This document shows positions 8,488 to 17,333 of a DNA stretch of 64,000 bases, one piece after another (position 1 is the first letter of the stretch; every line of letters starts with the position of its first letter). The notes under the pieces were generated by a model. The model was not told the DNA's origin. It made no database searches and worked only from the letters and a program-made list of their open reading frames with translations. Position numbers and translations under genes: made by a program. Source of the stretch: Halomarina oriensis (GTDB lineage: Archaea > Halobacteriota > Halobacteria > Halobacteriales > Haloarculaceae); the NCBI RefSeq assembly GCF_009791395.1, contig NZ_WSZK01000034.1, positions 103,051 to 167,050 of the forward strand, written 5' to 3'.

Positions 8488-9453
8488 TCAGATGCCCATG
8501 GCTTCGATCTGTTCTTGATAGCGGTTGCGGATGGTGACCTCGGTGACCTGCGCGACGTCTGCGACCTCGCGCTGGGTCTTCTTCTCGTTACAGAGCAGCG
8601 AGGCGGCGTAGATGGCCGCGGCGGCGTAGCCCGTCGGGGACTTCCCCGACAGCAGACCCTTCTCCGTGGTGACGTTGATGATCTCGTTGGCCTTCGCCTC
8701 GACCTCCTCGCTCAGTTCGAGTTCCGAGCAGAACCGCGGGACGTACTTCTTGGGGTCGACCGGCTCCATCTCCAGACTCAGGCTCTGGGAGATGTAGCGG
8801 TAGGTGCGACCGATCTCCTTGCGCTCGACCCGCGAGACCTCGGTGATCTCCTCGAGCGAGCGCGGGATACCCTCCTTGCGGCAGGCGGCGTAGAGTGCGC
8901 TCGTGGCGACGCCCTCGATGGAGCGGCCACGGATGAGGTCCTCGCTCAGCGCGCGCCGGTAGATGACCGACGCCACCTCTCGGACGGACTGTGGGACGCC
9001 CAGTGCGCTGGCCATCCGGTCGATCTCGGAGAGTGCGAACTGGAGGTTCCGTTCGCCGGCGTCTTTCGTGCGGATACGCTCCTGCCACTTTCGAAGCCGG
9101 TGCATCTGACTGCGCTTCTCCGAGGAGAGCGAGCGCCCGTAGGCGTCCTTGTTCTTCCAGTCGATCTGGGTGGTCAGTCCCTTGTCGTGCATCGTCTGCG
9201 TCGTGGGAGCGCCCACGCGCGACTTGCTCTGGCGCTCGGAGTGGTTGAACGCCCGCCACTCCGGGCCGGGGTCGATGTTCGTCTCCTCGACGATGAGTCC
9301 ACACTCGTCACAGACGAGTTCGCGGCCGTCGTCGCTCTTGACGAGTCGGCCCGACTCACACTCGTCGCACACCCGCTCCCCCTCTGTGCCCTTCGATTGC
9401 TCCCCAGCCTCGCTCTCGGGCGCGCGCTCACGCTGTCGGGTGGAGTAGTCCAT
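8488..9453 (-). CDS. tfb: Transcription initiation factor IIB (TFB)
   Basis: 321 residues from the ATG at 9453. An N-terminal zinc ribbon with Cys29, Cys32, Cys48 and Cys51 (CDEC...CDEC) is followed by the B-finger/linker (PEWRAFN...[22 protein letters not shown]) and two cyclin-like repeats with the archaeal signatures [18 protein letters not shown] and [20 protein letters not shown] recruits RNA polymerase to TBP-bound promoters and reads the BRE. Haloarchaea carry several TFB genes and this could be any one of them. Start choice is supported by a palindromic TATA region at 9477-9490, about 27 nt upstream. Confidence 0.96.
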   Translation of the reverse strand: MDYSTRQRERAPESEAGEQSKGTEGERVCDECESGRLVKSDDGRELVCDECGLIVEETNIDPGPEWRAFNHSERQSKSRVGAPTTQTMHDKGLTTQIDWKNKDAYGRSLSSEKRSQMHRLRKWQERIRTKDAGERNLQFALSEIDRMASALGVPQSVREVASVIYRRALSEDLIRGRSIEGVATSALYAACRKEGIPRSLEEITEVSRVERKEIGRTYRYISQSLSLEMEPVDPKKYVPRFCSELELSEEVEAKANEIINVTTEKGLLSGKSPTGYAAAAIYAASLLCNEKKTQREVADVAQVTEVTIRNRYQEQIEAMGI

Positions 9454-9476
9454 TTCATTCTGTAATGAACAGTTGA

Positions 9477-9490
9477 AGGGCTTAAGCCCT
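9477..9490 (-). promoter_or_regulatory. Palindromic promoter element of the tfb gene
   Basis: A perfect 14-bp palindrome, AGGGCTTAAGCCCT, sits 24-37 nt before the tfb start codon. Its core CTTAAG occupies the position expected for a haloarchaeal TATA box (about -26 of a near-leaderless transcript), so a dimeric factor bound here would compete with TBP/TFB. The palindrome itself is directly seen; the promoter role and regulation are inferred. Confidence 0.55.
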
Positions 9491-9687
9491 CGCCACGAAT
9501 AGCTATCCGAAACCCGACAGGTCACGTCCGAACCTCGCCGGTCGAACTCCCGTTTCGAGCTTCGAGAGCACGTCGTGTGGCCGTTGAGCGGTTCCGGGTG
9601 ACGCCGTACCATGCGGCACGGGCGCACACGTGTCGGCTACCCAGATAACCCCAAAGCCTGAACTATCTCTGGGTCGTATCTGTCGTC

Positions 9688-10191
9688 ATGGCAGTGACTC
9701 AGCGACTCCGAGAGCTACGGGCGGCAGGGAAACACGAGTTGGCCGACACACTCGCTGTAGAGGCGCTACGTAACGAGCGCCCGACCGTGACGAGGGCGGG
9801 CGACCACGTCCGCGTCTCGACGCGGACGTTCGCCGGCGAGCACGCGCTCTCCTCGGCGTTCGACCCGACCGACGAGGCGTCCGTACGGGAGGCGCTCGCG
9901 CGACGCGGGACCTACGGTCTGGCCGACCACGACGGCCGGACGTTCACGACGGGGGCGCTCTACGACGCCGTCGTCGCGGCGATGCTCGACGACGGTGAGG
10001 AGTCGGCGTCGAGCGACACCGTAGCGGAGTCCACGCCCGCGCCGTCCGTCGACACCGGGACGGAGGCCGCGCCCGACCCCGCCGACGCCGACGAACAGGT
10101 CGGCCCGGTCGGTCCGGCCGAGTCCTCCCGTCGGCCGACCGCCGTGTTACGGCAGGCGGTCGCCGCAGTCCAGAGCCAGTTCCGGAACTGA
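9688..10191 (+). CDS. Hypothetical acidic protein
   Basis: 167 residues. The first ~95 residues look folded and start with a helix (RLRELRAAGKHELADTLAVEALRN) then strands (TVTRAGDHVRVSTRTF) and RRGTYGLADHDGRTFTTGALYDAVVAAML. The remaining ~70 residues are an Asp/Glu/Ser/Pro-rich, probably disordered tail ending in a helix AVLRQAVAAVQSQFRN. No family recognised. It is divergent from tfb across a 234-bp spacer that contains a TATA-like aactatctc about 25 nt upstream of the ATG. Confidence 0.65.
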   Translation: MAVTQRLRELRAAGKHELADTLAVEALRNERPTVTRAGDHVRVSTRTFAGEHALSSAFDPTDEASVREALARRGTYGLADHDGRTFTTGALYDAVVAAMLDDGEESASSDTVAESTPAPSVDTGTEAAPDPADADEQVGPVGPAESSRRPTAVLRQAVAAVQSQFRN

Positions 10192-10544
10192 CCGACCGTC
10201 TCTCGGGTCGTCGCCGTCCTCCCGTCACCTCGGCAGTCGTCCCGCCCCATTCCGCCCCGCTTCGGTCCACTTCGGCGAGCAGCGACGGCCGCGCCTCGAC
10301 TCCTCCATGGCCGGTTCGTCGACCGTCTTCGACGCCGCTCCCCTGTCTCTAGCGACGGTCGTTCGTGCCGTCGACGTGCAGCGGTGGGTGTCCGCGTCGA
10401 GTGGTCGAGCGGGGCGACCACGAGAAACTGACACACGGCGTCGCACTCGTTCGTTCGAAGGGATGAGCGACTGGAACGTTACCTACGTGATTAGGTGTGG
10501 CGCATAACTCCCGGTGTGTTGTTGGGCCGGTCAAGGGAAAACAG
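10192..10544. other. Intergenic region without recognisable gene
   Basis: 353 bp. Open frames here give only basic or Ser-rich low-complexity translations. A/T-richer DNA (gattaggtgtggcgcataactcc, about 10490-10510) directly precedes the next gene and probably contains its promoter. No repeats seen. Confidence 0.35.
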
Positions 10545-10886
10545 ATGTCGATCCATAGCGCGACCCCACCGTTCACGGACGATTCGCCCCGACAGCCAGA
10601 CGAGACGCTCGGGCGGGTCTTCGAGGACGCCCGTCGTCGCACGCTCCTCCGCGTGCTGGCGACCTGTACGGGGACCATCGAACTCGACGACCTGACCGAC
10701 CGGGTCGTCGCCGCGGAGACCGACCACCCGAGTACGGGCGACGACGCCGACCGGTTCGACCGGGCGCTCGTCTCGCTGTACCGCTGTCACCTGCCGGCGT
10801 TCGTCGCTGCCGACCTCGTCGAACTCGACGAGAGCGGGGGTGTGTTCGTCACGCCGCTCACCGAAGTGATAGCGGAGTTGGTGTAG
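10545..10886 (+). CDS. DUF7344-type winged-helix regulator, divergent copy
   Basis: 113 residues from ATG 10545 (an upstream ATG at 10497 would add an unconvincing 16-residue basic leader). It shows FEDARRRTLLRVLATCTG, ELDDLTDRVVAAE, FDRALVSLYRCHLPAFVAADLVELDESGGVFVT, the same helix-helix-helix-wing order as the regulator at 5983-6342, with the conserved 'LhhxHLPxhxxxxLVEhDe' core. It presumably binds DNA. It is not linked to an obvious operon and the target is unknown. Confidence 0.75.
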   Translation: MSIHSATPPFTDDSPRQPDETLGRVFEDARRRTLLRVLATCTGTIELDDLTDRVVAAETDHPSTGDDADRFDRALVSLYRCHLPAFVAADLVELDESGGVFVTPLTEVIAELV

Positions 10887-10953
10887 CGACTCCGGGCGTT
10901 CCGTCTCCGACCGCCGTCTGCCGTTCTCGGACCGACGCACTCTCGTGGCCGGT

Positions 10954-11286
10954 TCAGCTCAGCATCGCCTTCACCAGCGGGTAGGCGAACAGCACGGCGA
11001 AGACGAGAAACGCCAACCACGCGACGCCGCTGACGAGACCGGTGATGCCGGCGAGCAGCCCGCCGACGAACGGAATCAGCCCGAGGACGCCGCCGAAGAA
11101 CGTGAACAGGATGGCGACCCCGAGTGAGACGAGCGCGTACTTCCCGTAGCGCATCACGCGGTCGGTCTTCTCCCTGGTTCGGCCGGGACGGTCCATCCCG
11201 GTCATCGAGTCGAGGCGGTCCCCGGCACGACTCCGGACGCTCTCGTCCGAACCGCTGTGGGTCCGCTCGGCTGACTTCTCGCTCAT
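10954..11286 (-). CDS. Small membrane protein, hypothetical
   Basis: 110 residues. The first ~45 are charged and probably cytoplasmic (SEKSAERTHSGSDESVRSRA), followed by YGKYALVSLGVAILFTFFGG, a helical hairpin GLIPFVGGLLAGITGLVSG and a last helix VAWLAFLVFAVLFAYPLVKA. No domain recognised. It is convergent with the DUF7344 gene and followed, on the same strand, by the MFS transporter gene upstream of it. Confidence 0.65.
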   Translation of the reverse strand: MSEKSAERTHSGSDESVRSRAGDRLDSMTGMDRPGRTREKTDRVMRYGKYALVSLGVAILFTFFGGVLGLIPFVGGLLAGITGLVSGVAWLAFLVFAVLFAYPLVKAMLS

Positions 11287-11362
11287 AATCCAGTTCCGTT
11301 ACCGACACGTGTAAGCTTACCGTCGGTCCCCGCGGCGGCGACTCCCGTCGTCGTCGCCCACG

Positions 11363-12721
11363 TCACGGGCGTCCCCCCGTCTCGCCGGTCGTGGGTTCCG
11401 TCCCGGACCGCACCAGCGGGCCGGCGGCGACGACCAGCGTGAGGACGACCGCGCCGGCACAGAGCCAGTACGTCGCCTCGAAGCCGAACCAGGTGTCGAC
11501 CATCGGGACGGCGAGCAGCGGGCCGAGACTCAGTCCCACGTCGCCCATGATGTTGTAGACGCTCCCCATGCGCCCGATCTCCTCGCCGGGGGTGATGTCG
11601 CCCAGAATCGCCAGGAGCGCCGGCCCGCCCCCACCGGTCCCCATCCCGATGAGTGCGGTCCCGCCGAACAGGCCGAGGAGGGTCGGCACCGCGGCGAGCA
11701 CGGCGAGTCCGGTCCCCATCGCCAGAAAGGCCGGGACGAGGACGTACGCCCGGTTCGACAGGCTATCGGAGACCCGACCGCTGAGGAACGTCGTGGCGCT
11801 CGACGTGACGACGCCGACGCCCAGGACCACACCGCTGATACCGGCCGCGTCGAGGACGCCCAGTTCGACTCCGGTCGCCGCGGCGTACTTCACCACCGTC
11901 GCCAACAGCACCCCACCGAAGGTGAACCGGATGGTCATGTTCCCGATGCCGATGGGGAGGACGCGAGGCTCCCGGCGGACCATCGCGGGCAACTGCCGGA
12001 GACGTGTCCGCCCTTCCGTCGAGGGAGCCACGTCCGGGAGGACGACCAGCGCGACGAACCCGGCGAGCACGGCGAGGACACCGGCGGTCAAAAACGCCTC
12101 CTCGATACCCAGCAGGTCGGCCATCAGTCCCCCGACGACCAGTCCCGTCGGGAAGCCGAGCGACTGGCCGCCGCGCATGTAGCCGAGCCACCGCCCACGG
12201 TTGCCCGTCGTCGTGACGTGGGTGATGGTGGCGAACGCACCGAGGAAGACGAACGCGCTGCCGAACCCCCACATCGTTCGCGCGAGCAGGAAGACCGCCG
12301 CCGCGTTCGAGACGGGCCCGACACCCGGCAACGTGGCGAGCGTCCCCGCCGGAACCGAGAGCCCCGCGACGTAGCCGAACGGAGCGAGCCCCTGGACGAA
12401 CAGGCCCGCTATCATCGGTCGGCGTGCACCGACGCTGTCGACGACCGTCCCGGCCGGCGCGTTCATGAACAGGCGGGCGATGCGGTTCGCCGAGAGGATG
12501 ACACCGAGCACGACCGCGCTGATGCCGAGCAGGTCGTCGAGCAACGGGAGCGTCGGGTAGGCGACGCCCGTCGCAACGCCGCCGAAGAACACGCCCGCGA
12601 CGACCGCGAGCGCGATGGTCCGGATCTCGCGTGGCTCAAACTGCACGTCGGCGTCCGACCGCCGAGTGCCGTCGCCGTCGTCCTCCCGGACGCCGCTGGT
12701 CTCCGACCCGTCCGGTGTCAC
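11363..12721 (-). CDS. MFS-family transporter
   Basis: 452 residues with about 12 hydrophobic helices in two halves. Visible motifs include the loop 2-3 region (NRIARLFMNAPAGTVVDSVGARRPM), which matches MFS motif A (GxhhDxhGRR), and ARTMWGFGSAFVFLGAFATITHVTTTGNRGRWLGYMRGGQSLGFPTG, typical of the drug:H+ antiporter/sugar efflux branch. A polar N-terminus of ~35 residues is haloarchaea-typical. Substrate unknown. It is divergent from the sugar-binding lipoprotein gene over a 205-bp spacer. Confidence 0.88.
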   Translation of the reverse strand: MTPDGSETSGVREDDGDGTRRSDADVQFEPREIRTIALAVVAGVFFGGVATGVAYPTLPLLDDLLGISAVVLGVILSANRIARLFMNAPAGTVVDSVGARRPMIAGLFVQGLAPFGYVAGLSVPAGTLATLPGVGPVSNAAAVFLLARTMWGFGSAFVFLGAFATITHVTTTGNRGRWLGYMRGGQSLGFPTGLVVGGLMADLLGIEEAFLTAGVLAVLAGFVALVVLPDVAPSTEGRTRLRQLPAMVRREPRVLPIGIGNMTIRFTFGGVLLATVVKYAAATGVELGVLDAAGISGVVLGVGVVTSSATTFLSGRVSDSLSNRAYVLVPAFLAMGTGLAVLAAVPTLLGLFGGTALIGMGTGGGGPALLAILGDITPGEEIGRMGSVYNIMGDVGLSLGPLLAVPMVDTWFGFEATYWLCAGAVVLTLVVAAGPLVRSGTEPTTGETGGRP

Positions 12722-12896
12722 GGCCGCTCTCCCTCCACGACTCGACTCTTGGGGTGAGACGACGCCGTCACTGCACGGAGATACCGGTCGCGTCGGTTAA
12801 CAGTTACTCGGGCCGAAGCGAGCGCTCTCGATAACACCGATGGTCGGACGAGGCTGCAGTATAGCAACCATCGTTGTCTCAGTCACCGGAATACTT

Positions 12897-12916
12897 GTAT
12901 GTTGTTAACACGATAC
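12897..12916. promoter_or_regulatory. Imperfect palindrome upstream of sugar-binding lipoprotein gene
   Basis: The 20-bp block gtatgttgttaacacgatac has matching outer arms GTAT/ATAC and a TGTTAACA core. It ends 10 nt before the lipoprotein ATG and starts inside a TATA-like atacttgta (12891-12899). A repressor bound here would block transcription start. Seen directly as sequence; the operator role is inferred. Confidence 0.4.
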
Positions 12917-12926
12917 GACGTAGGAG

Positions 12927-14402
12927 ATGGATTGGAAGCGAGTCAACCGACGGCGGGTGTTACAGGGAGTCGGGGCCGGCATCGTCGCGGCCACCGCGGG
13001 GTGTGCGGGCGACGGTGGCGGTGAGGGAACCGACGGGGAGACGACCGACGGAGGCGGCGGGGGCGGAGGTGGTGGCTCCAGTGGGACCGACAGCGACGGT
13101 GGGTCCTCCGGCGACGGACCGACCTCGAACGAGGTGCTCATGCTCACCGACTACGCCAGCGAGGCGTGGCAGGCGAAGTGGCAGGACGATATCATCCCCG
13201 GCTTCGAGGAGGAGGTGAGCCCCGACTACACCGTCACGGCGGAGTACGTCGGGTTGCAGGGGACCGGCGAGCAGCGGTTGACGACGCTGTTGCAGTCGGG
13301 GACGCCGCCGGAGATGTACTTCGGGACCATCACGCAGGTCGCGGACCTCGTCGCACAGGACCAGACCGCGCCGCTCGGCGACCTCGTGAGTCGCATCGAG
13401 GAGGCCAACGGCGAGATGTACTTCAAGAGTACCGTCACCGTGGCCGACAGCGTCCAGATGGTGCCCCACGGACTGTACCTCGGCGGGACGCTCAACTACC
13501 GTCAAGACATCTACGACATGCTCGGCCTGTCGGTCCCCGAGACGTGGGACCAGCTGCTGGAGAACGCACGGGCTATCTCGGAGTCCGACGAGACGCAGGC
13601 GCTCGGGTTCGCCACGGCGGCCCAACCCGCCGGCAAGGCTGGCTCGGACTTCGCCAACTTCCTCGCCAACTCCGGCGGCGGCGTCTTCCAGGCCACGGAG
13701 GACGGTGGCGCGGAGATTTGGTTCGACGAACAGCACGTCACGGAGTCGCTGACGGTGATGCAGGACCTCGCGGAGTTCTCGCCGGACCCCTCCAGCCTCA
13801 ACTGGGGGTCGACCATCGAGAACTGGGTCGCGGGTCGCATCGGGCAGTGTATCATGAACAACGCGTGGCTTGCCGGGCCGGCGTACGCCGCCGGCGCGAC
13901 CGACGTCGCGCTCAACACGAACATCGCACCCGTCCCGATGCAGAGCGACGCCGACCCCATCGACCGTGGGTGGGCGCTCATCGACGGGACGCCCGTTCTC
14001 AGCGGGTCGGACAACGTCGGTGGCGCGGAGGCGTTCCTGGAGTACATGTACGGCTCGCCGGAGGCACAGGCCGACAAGAACCTCGTCGAACCGATGCGGT
14101 TCCTGCCGCCGTACCAGGACATCCTGGAGACCGACGCCTACCAGAGCGCCGAGATATTCCAGGCCGAGGACGGCTACTTCCTCGACCTCAACCGGCGCTG
14201 TTTCGAGGAGATCGCCCCGAACCTCCAGAGCGACGAGCGTCCCTCGACGGTCGCCACGACCTACGAGAGCCGGTTCCAGTACGACTCGGAGATGGTCAAC
14301 GCCGTCCTCGTACAGGGCAACTCCCCTCAGCAGGCCTACGAGGACGGCCTGGGACGCCTGGAGACCATCTTCCAGGAGGGACAGGAACTGGCGTCGAACT
14401 GA
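12927..14402 (+). CDS. Carbohydrate ABC transporter substrate-binding lipoprotein (family 1)
   Basis: 491 residues. Tat motif RRRVLQG (residues 8-14) and lipobox TAGC with Cys26 are followed by a long Gly/Ser/Asp-rich tether to about residue 72. The mature domain reads LTDYASEAWQAKWQDDIIPGFEEE, LTTLLQSGTPPEMYFGTITQVADL, LYLGGTLNYRQDIYDMLGLSVPETWDQLL and FANFLANSGGG, the pattern of MalE/UgpB-like extracellular solute-binding family 1. It should bind a sugar or oligosaccharide outside the membrane and deliver it to the permease pair at 16419-18305, which lies on the opposite strand. RBS-like taggag directly abuts the ATG, so a leaderless start is more likely. Confidence 0.93.
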   Translation: MDWKRVNRRRVLQGVGAGIVAATAGCAGDGGGEGTDGETTDGGGGGGGGGSSGTDSDGGSSGDGPTSNEVLMLTDYASEAWQAKWQDDIIPGFEEEVSPDYTVTAEYVGLQGTGEQRLTTLLQSGTPPEMYFGTITQVADLVAQDQTAPLGDLVSRIEEANGEMYFKSTVTVADSVQMVPHGLYLGGTLNYRQDIYDMLGLSVPETWDQLLENARAISESDETQALGFATAAQPAGKAGSDFANFLANSGGGVFQATEDGGAEIWFDEQHVTESLTVMQDLAEFSPDPSSLNWGSTIENWVAGRIGQCIMNNAWLAGPAYAAGATDVALNTNIAPVPMQSDADPIDRGWALIDGTPVLSGSDNVGGAEAFLEYMYGSPEAQADKNLVEPMRFLPPYQDILETDAYQSAEIFQAEDGYFLDLNRRCFEEIAPNLQSDERPSTVATTYESRFQYDSEMVNAVLVQGNSPQQAYEDGLGRLETIFQEGQELASN

Positions 14403-14406
14403 ACCG

Positions 14407-14949
14407 GTGTTCGACTGGTTTCCGAGCAGTCGACCGCCGGAACCGGCGGTCGACTCGGCGTCGCCACGCCTGCTGGGTCGCCGGGCGGTCGCCGTCCTCG
14501 TCGACCTGCTGGTCTGTTACGTCGTCGTCGAGGGGGTCCCACTGGGAGTTCTCGTCTGGCTCCTCCCGAGCATCGCCGAGGCCAACACCACCCTGCTGTT
14601 CGCCGGCAGCCTCGTCGCACTCGCACCCGTCTCGGTCGTCTACGGCTTCTACTTCGAGTTGCGCTACGCCCGCACGCCGGGCAAGGTGCTGACGGGCCTC
14701 GTCGTGACCACCGCGACCGGGCACCCGCCGGGGCTGGTGGCCGCCGGCGTCCGGAACCTGCTCCGGTACGTCGACTTCCTGCCCGCCGGCTACCTGCTCG
14801 GCGCGGTCGTTGCGGGCGTGTCCGGCGACGGCCGGCGGGTCGGTGACCGCCTCGGTGGGACGCTCGTCGTGCGGCCCCGCGCGTCGGTTCGTAGTGAGCA
14901 GGTCGGGTCGTCGGCCGACGAAGAGTCGGTCGAGCGTACGCACACCTGA
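14407..14949 (+). CDS. RDD-family membrane protein
   Basis: 180 residues from a GTG only 4 bp after the lipoprotein stop, so co-transcription is likely. The RDD signature is visible: LLGRRAVAVLVDLLVCYVVV (Arg and Asp in the first helix), then FYFELRYARTPGKVLTGL (the conserved 'xGxTxGKxhhGh' segment) and VRNLLRYVDFLPAGYLLG...GRRVGDRLGGTLVV. Two to three transmembrane helices. RDD proteins are of uncertain function; some transport ions or osmolytes. Its position beside the binding protein is suggestive but its link to sugar uptake is unproven. Confidence 0.8.
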   Translation: MFDWFPSSRPPEPAVDSASPRLLGRRAVAVLVDLLVCYVVVEGVPLGVLVWLLPSIAEANTTLLFAGSLVALAPVSVVYGFYFELRYARTPGKVLTGLVVTTATGHPPGLVAAGVRNLLRYVDFLPAGYLLGAVVAGVSGDGRRVGDRLGGTLVVRPRASVRSEQVGSSADEESVERTHT

Positions 14950-15039
14950 GCCCTCGACCGGTCGCCGTACGGAGTCTTCCCGACTGACGGGCCAGCGATG
15001 CAGAGCGTGGTCCGCTCGAGTTCGGATCGTCGTTCGGCG

Positions 15040-15232
15040 ACGACAGTACGACGTCCCTGCCGGAGGGATGCGGTGGCGTCCGAGAGGACGGATGCACGCC
15101 TTCTGGAACGCGACCGACGAGCCGGTGTGTCTCCTAGATCTCTCGTTCGATCAGAACTTCGACGAGTACCTCGAAGCGCTGTTCGCCCTGCGCGAGGCGA
15201 CGGGTCGAGACGGCCCGGCGTTCGACGCGTGA
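15040..15232 (+). pseudogene. Remnant of a cupin-domain protein
   Basis: Between two convergent genes the frame ending at 15232 reads YDVPAGGMRWRPRGRMHAFWN, then ATDEPVCLLDLSFDQNFDEYLEALFALREATGRD. The PxGxxHxFWNxTDEPV pattern and the following FxEYLEALFAL helix are those of the second cupin motif and C-terminal helix of small haloarchaeal cupin proteins. No N-terminal half with the first cupin motif is found upstream in any frame, and after the TGA the same frame continues with protein-like sequence (HEFGITWHPNRREPILDRYG). I read this as a decayed, truncated gene; a small intact gene is unlikely because there is no plausible start. Confidence 0.45.
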
Positions 15233-15339
15233 AAGACCGAACTCGACCACGAGTTCGGCATCACGTGGCACCCCAACCGACGGGAGCCGATTCTCGACCG
15301 ATACGGGGTCGTGGAATGGTATCGGGTCCGCCGAGGGGT

Positions 15340-16416
15340 TCAGCGAATCCGGAGCCCGCTGTCGGGGTCGAACAGTCTGAGTTCCGACGAGGACGGTCGC
15401 AGGCCGTAGGCGCGGCCCTCGCCGCGGAAGCCCTTCGGCGTGACGACGGTCACCCGACCCTCCGGTGTGTCGAAGAAGCTGTTCGTCCGGTCGCCGAGCG
15501 GTTCGTCGAGGACGTGCTCGCCGGCCAGTCCGCCACTGGTGTCCTCGGTGACGCTGATGTCCTGTGGACGGACGCCGACGCGAATCGGCCGGTCGGTGTA
15601 CTCCGCGAGACCGTTGCGCGTCGAGACGGGCCAGCGGTGCTCGCCGACCTCGACCGCGAGGCCGTCGCGCTCCTCGACGACGCGTCCCTGGAACGTCTGC
15701 ATCGTCGGCTGACCGATGAACGTCCCGACGAACTCGCTGTCGGGGTCGTCGTACAGTTCCTCTGGGCCGCCGACCTGGGCGATGCGACCGTCGTCCATCA
15801 CGACGATGCGGTCGGACATCGTCATCGCCTCCTCCTGGTCGTGGGTGACGTAGAGCGTCGGACAGCCGATTTCCTTCGTGACCTCCTCGAACAGCGGCCG
15901 GAGGTCGCGTTTCAGCTTCGCGTCGAGGTCGCTCATCGGTTCGTCGAACAGGAACAGCGCCGGGTCCCGGACCATCGACCGGCCGAGCGCGACGCGCTGC
16001 TGTTGCCCGCCCGAGAGGTCCGCCGGGCGGTTGTCGAGCAGGTCCGTTATCTGGAGGAGGTCGGCCGTCTCCTCGACGCGCTCGTAGCGGTCTGGTTTCG
16101 CGTAGCCCGCTATCTTCAGCCCGTAGGCCATGTTGTCCCGGACGCTCATGTGCGGGTAGAGCGCGATGTCCTGGAACAGCAGGGCGACGTCGCGTTCCTG
16201 GGGCGGGAGGTCGGTGACGTCCCGGTCGCCGAACAGCAGTCTCCCGGCCGTCGCCGTCTCCAGCCCCGCGAACATGCGGAGCGTCGTCGTCTTCCCACAC
16301 CCCGAGGGGCCGACGAGCGTGACGAACTCGCCCTCGTCGATGGTGAGGTCGAACTCCTCTACGGCGACCAGCGAACCGAACTCCTTGCGGAGGCCTTGTG
16401 CGTGAACTTGAACCAT
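15340..16416 (-). CDS. Carbohydrate ABC transporter ATP-binding protein (MalK/UgpC family)
   Basis: 358 residues from ATG 16416. The N-terminal ATPase has Walker A GPSGCGKTTT, Q-loop FQDIALYPHMSV, signature LSGGQQQRVALGRSMV, Walker B LFLFDEPMSDLDAKLK and H-loop YVTHDQEEAMTMSDRI. The C-terminal ~110 residues form the TOBE-type regulatory domain of the MalK group (FIGQPTMQTFQG, RVGVRPQDISVTED). It energises the two permeases just upstream on the same strand (the neighbouring permease stop lies 2 bp away). Sugar specificity is not readable. Confidence 0.94.
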   Translation of the reverse strand: MVQVHAQGLRKEFGSLVAVEEFDLTIDEGEFVTLVGPSGCGKTTTLRMFAGLETATAGRLLFGDRDVTDLPPQERDVALLFQDIALYPHMSVRDNMAYGLKIAGYAKPDRYERVEETADLLQITDLLDNRPADLSGGQQQRVALGRSMVRDPALFLFDEPMSDLDAKLKRDLRPLFEEVTKEIGCPTLYVTHDQEEAMTMSDRIVVMDDGRIAQVGGPEELYDDPDSEFVGTFIGQPTMQTFQGRVVEERDGLAVEVGEHRWPVSTRNGLAEYTDRPIRVGVRPQDISVTEDTSGGLAGEHVLDEPLGDRTNSFFDTPEGRVTVVTPKGFRGEGRAYGLRPSSSELRLFDPDSGLRIR

Positions 16417-16418
16417 GG

Positions 16419-17333
16419 TTAGAGTGCCCTGATTTCGAAGCCTTTCAGCAGGTACGACTGGAGGAAGAACGCGAACAGCAGCGGGGGGATGGTCATCAGC
16501 AGGCCGACGGCCATGAAGTCGCCGTAGCCCGTCTCGAACGAGGCGTTGACGAGTCGGAGGATGCCCGGCGGGAACGTCGTCGCGTCGTTCGACGGGAGCA
16601 GAATCTGGGCGAACGTGAAGTCGTTCCACGCGAGGCCGAACGCGAACAGCGCGTTGGCGATGATGGCCGGCGTCGTCTGGGGGAGGACGACGTCGACGAA
16701 CCCCCGCCAGCGCGGTGCGCCAGCGATCCACGCCGACTCCTCCATCGCCTGAGGGATGGTCTGGATGTACTTCCACATCAGCCAGACCGCAAAGGGCATC
16801 GACACCGCCGAGAGCGCGAGGATGAGGCCGATGTGGGTGTTCAACAGGCCGGTCCAGTCCCAGATGAGATACAGTGGGAGCGCCAGCACGATGGGGCTGA
16901 ACAGGTAGCCCAACAGCAGGAACCGGGCGAACGCGACCTTCCCGCGGAAGTCGTAGCGTGCCAGCCCGTACCCGGCGACGAGCGACACGGCGACCACCAG
17001 GAGGACGGTTCCGATGGTGACGATGATGCTGTTGGTGATGTAGGTGAGGACCGCGCCGTTGTTGACGATGCCGAAGCGTTCGAGCGTGAACGCGTCACCC
17101 GTCGGGAGCCACGAGACGCCCGCGTTGATGGCGAGACGCGTCTTGAACGCGTTCTGTGCCATCCAGTAGAGCGGGAACGCCATGAGGAAGCCGAGGAGGA
17201 GCGCGCTCCCGACCGTGCCCAGTCTGAGAACCGACCGCCGGACGGGGTACGACAGGCGACGGGTGAGACCGGGGCCGCGACGACGCTCCGTCGCCGTCCC
17301 GGTTCCCGACTCGTCGTCGTCGAGGGTGCTCAC
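16419..17333 (-). CDS. Carbohydrate ABC transporter permease (MalG/UgpE type)
   Basis: 304 residues. A charged N-terminus is followed by six helices (VGSALLLGFLMAFPLYWMAQ, TNSIIVTIGTVLLVVAVSLVAGYGLA, FLLLGYLFSPIVLALPLYLIWDW and others). The EAA loop that docks on the ATPase is EESAWIAGAPRWRGFVDVVLP, with the conserved Gly. The C-terminus LQSYLLKGFEIRAL is typical of the MalG group (LxxxxxxGhxxGAVKG variant). It overlaps the upstream permease gene by 4 bp (17330-17333), which indicates translational coupling. Confidence 0.93.
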   Translation of the reverse strand: MSTLDDDESGTGTATERRRGPGLTRRLSYPVRRSVLRLGTVGSALLLGFLMAFPLYWMAQNAFKTRLAINAGVSWLPTGDAFTLERFGIVNNGAVLTYITNSIIVTIGTVLLVVAVSLVAGYGLARYDFRGKVAFARFLLLGYLFSPIVLALPLYLIWDWTGLLNTHIGLILALSAVSMPFAVWLMWKYIQTIPQAMEESAWIAGAPRWRGFVDVVLPQTTPAIIANALFAFGLAWNDFTFAQILLPSNDATTFPPGILRLVNASFETGYGDFMAVGLLMTIPPLLFAFFLQSYLLKGFEIRAL

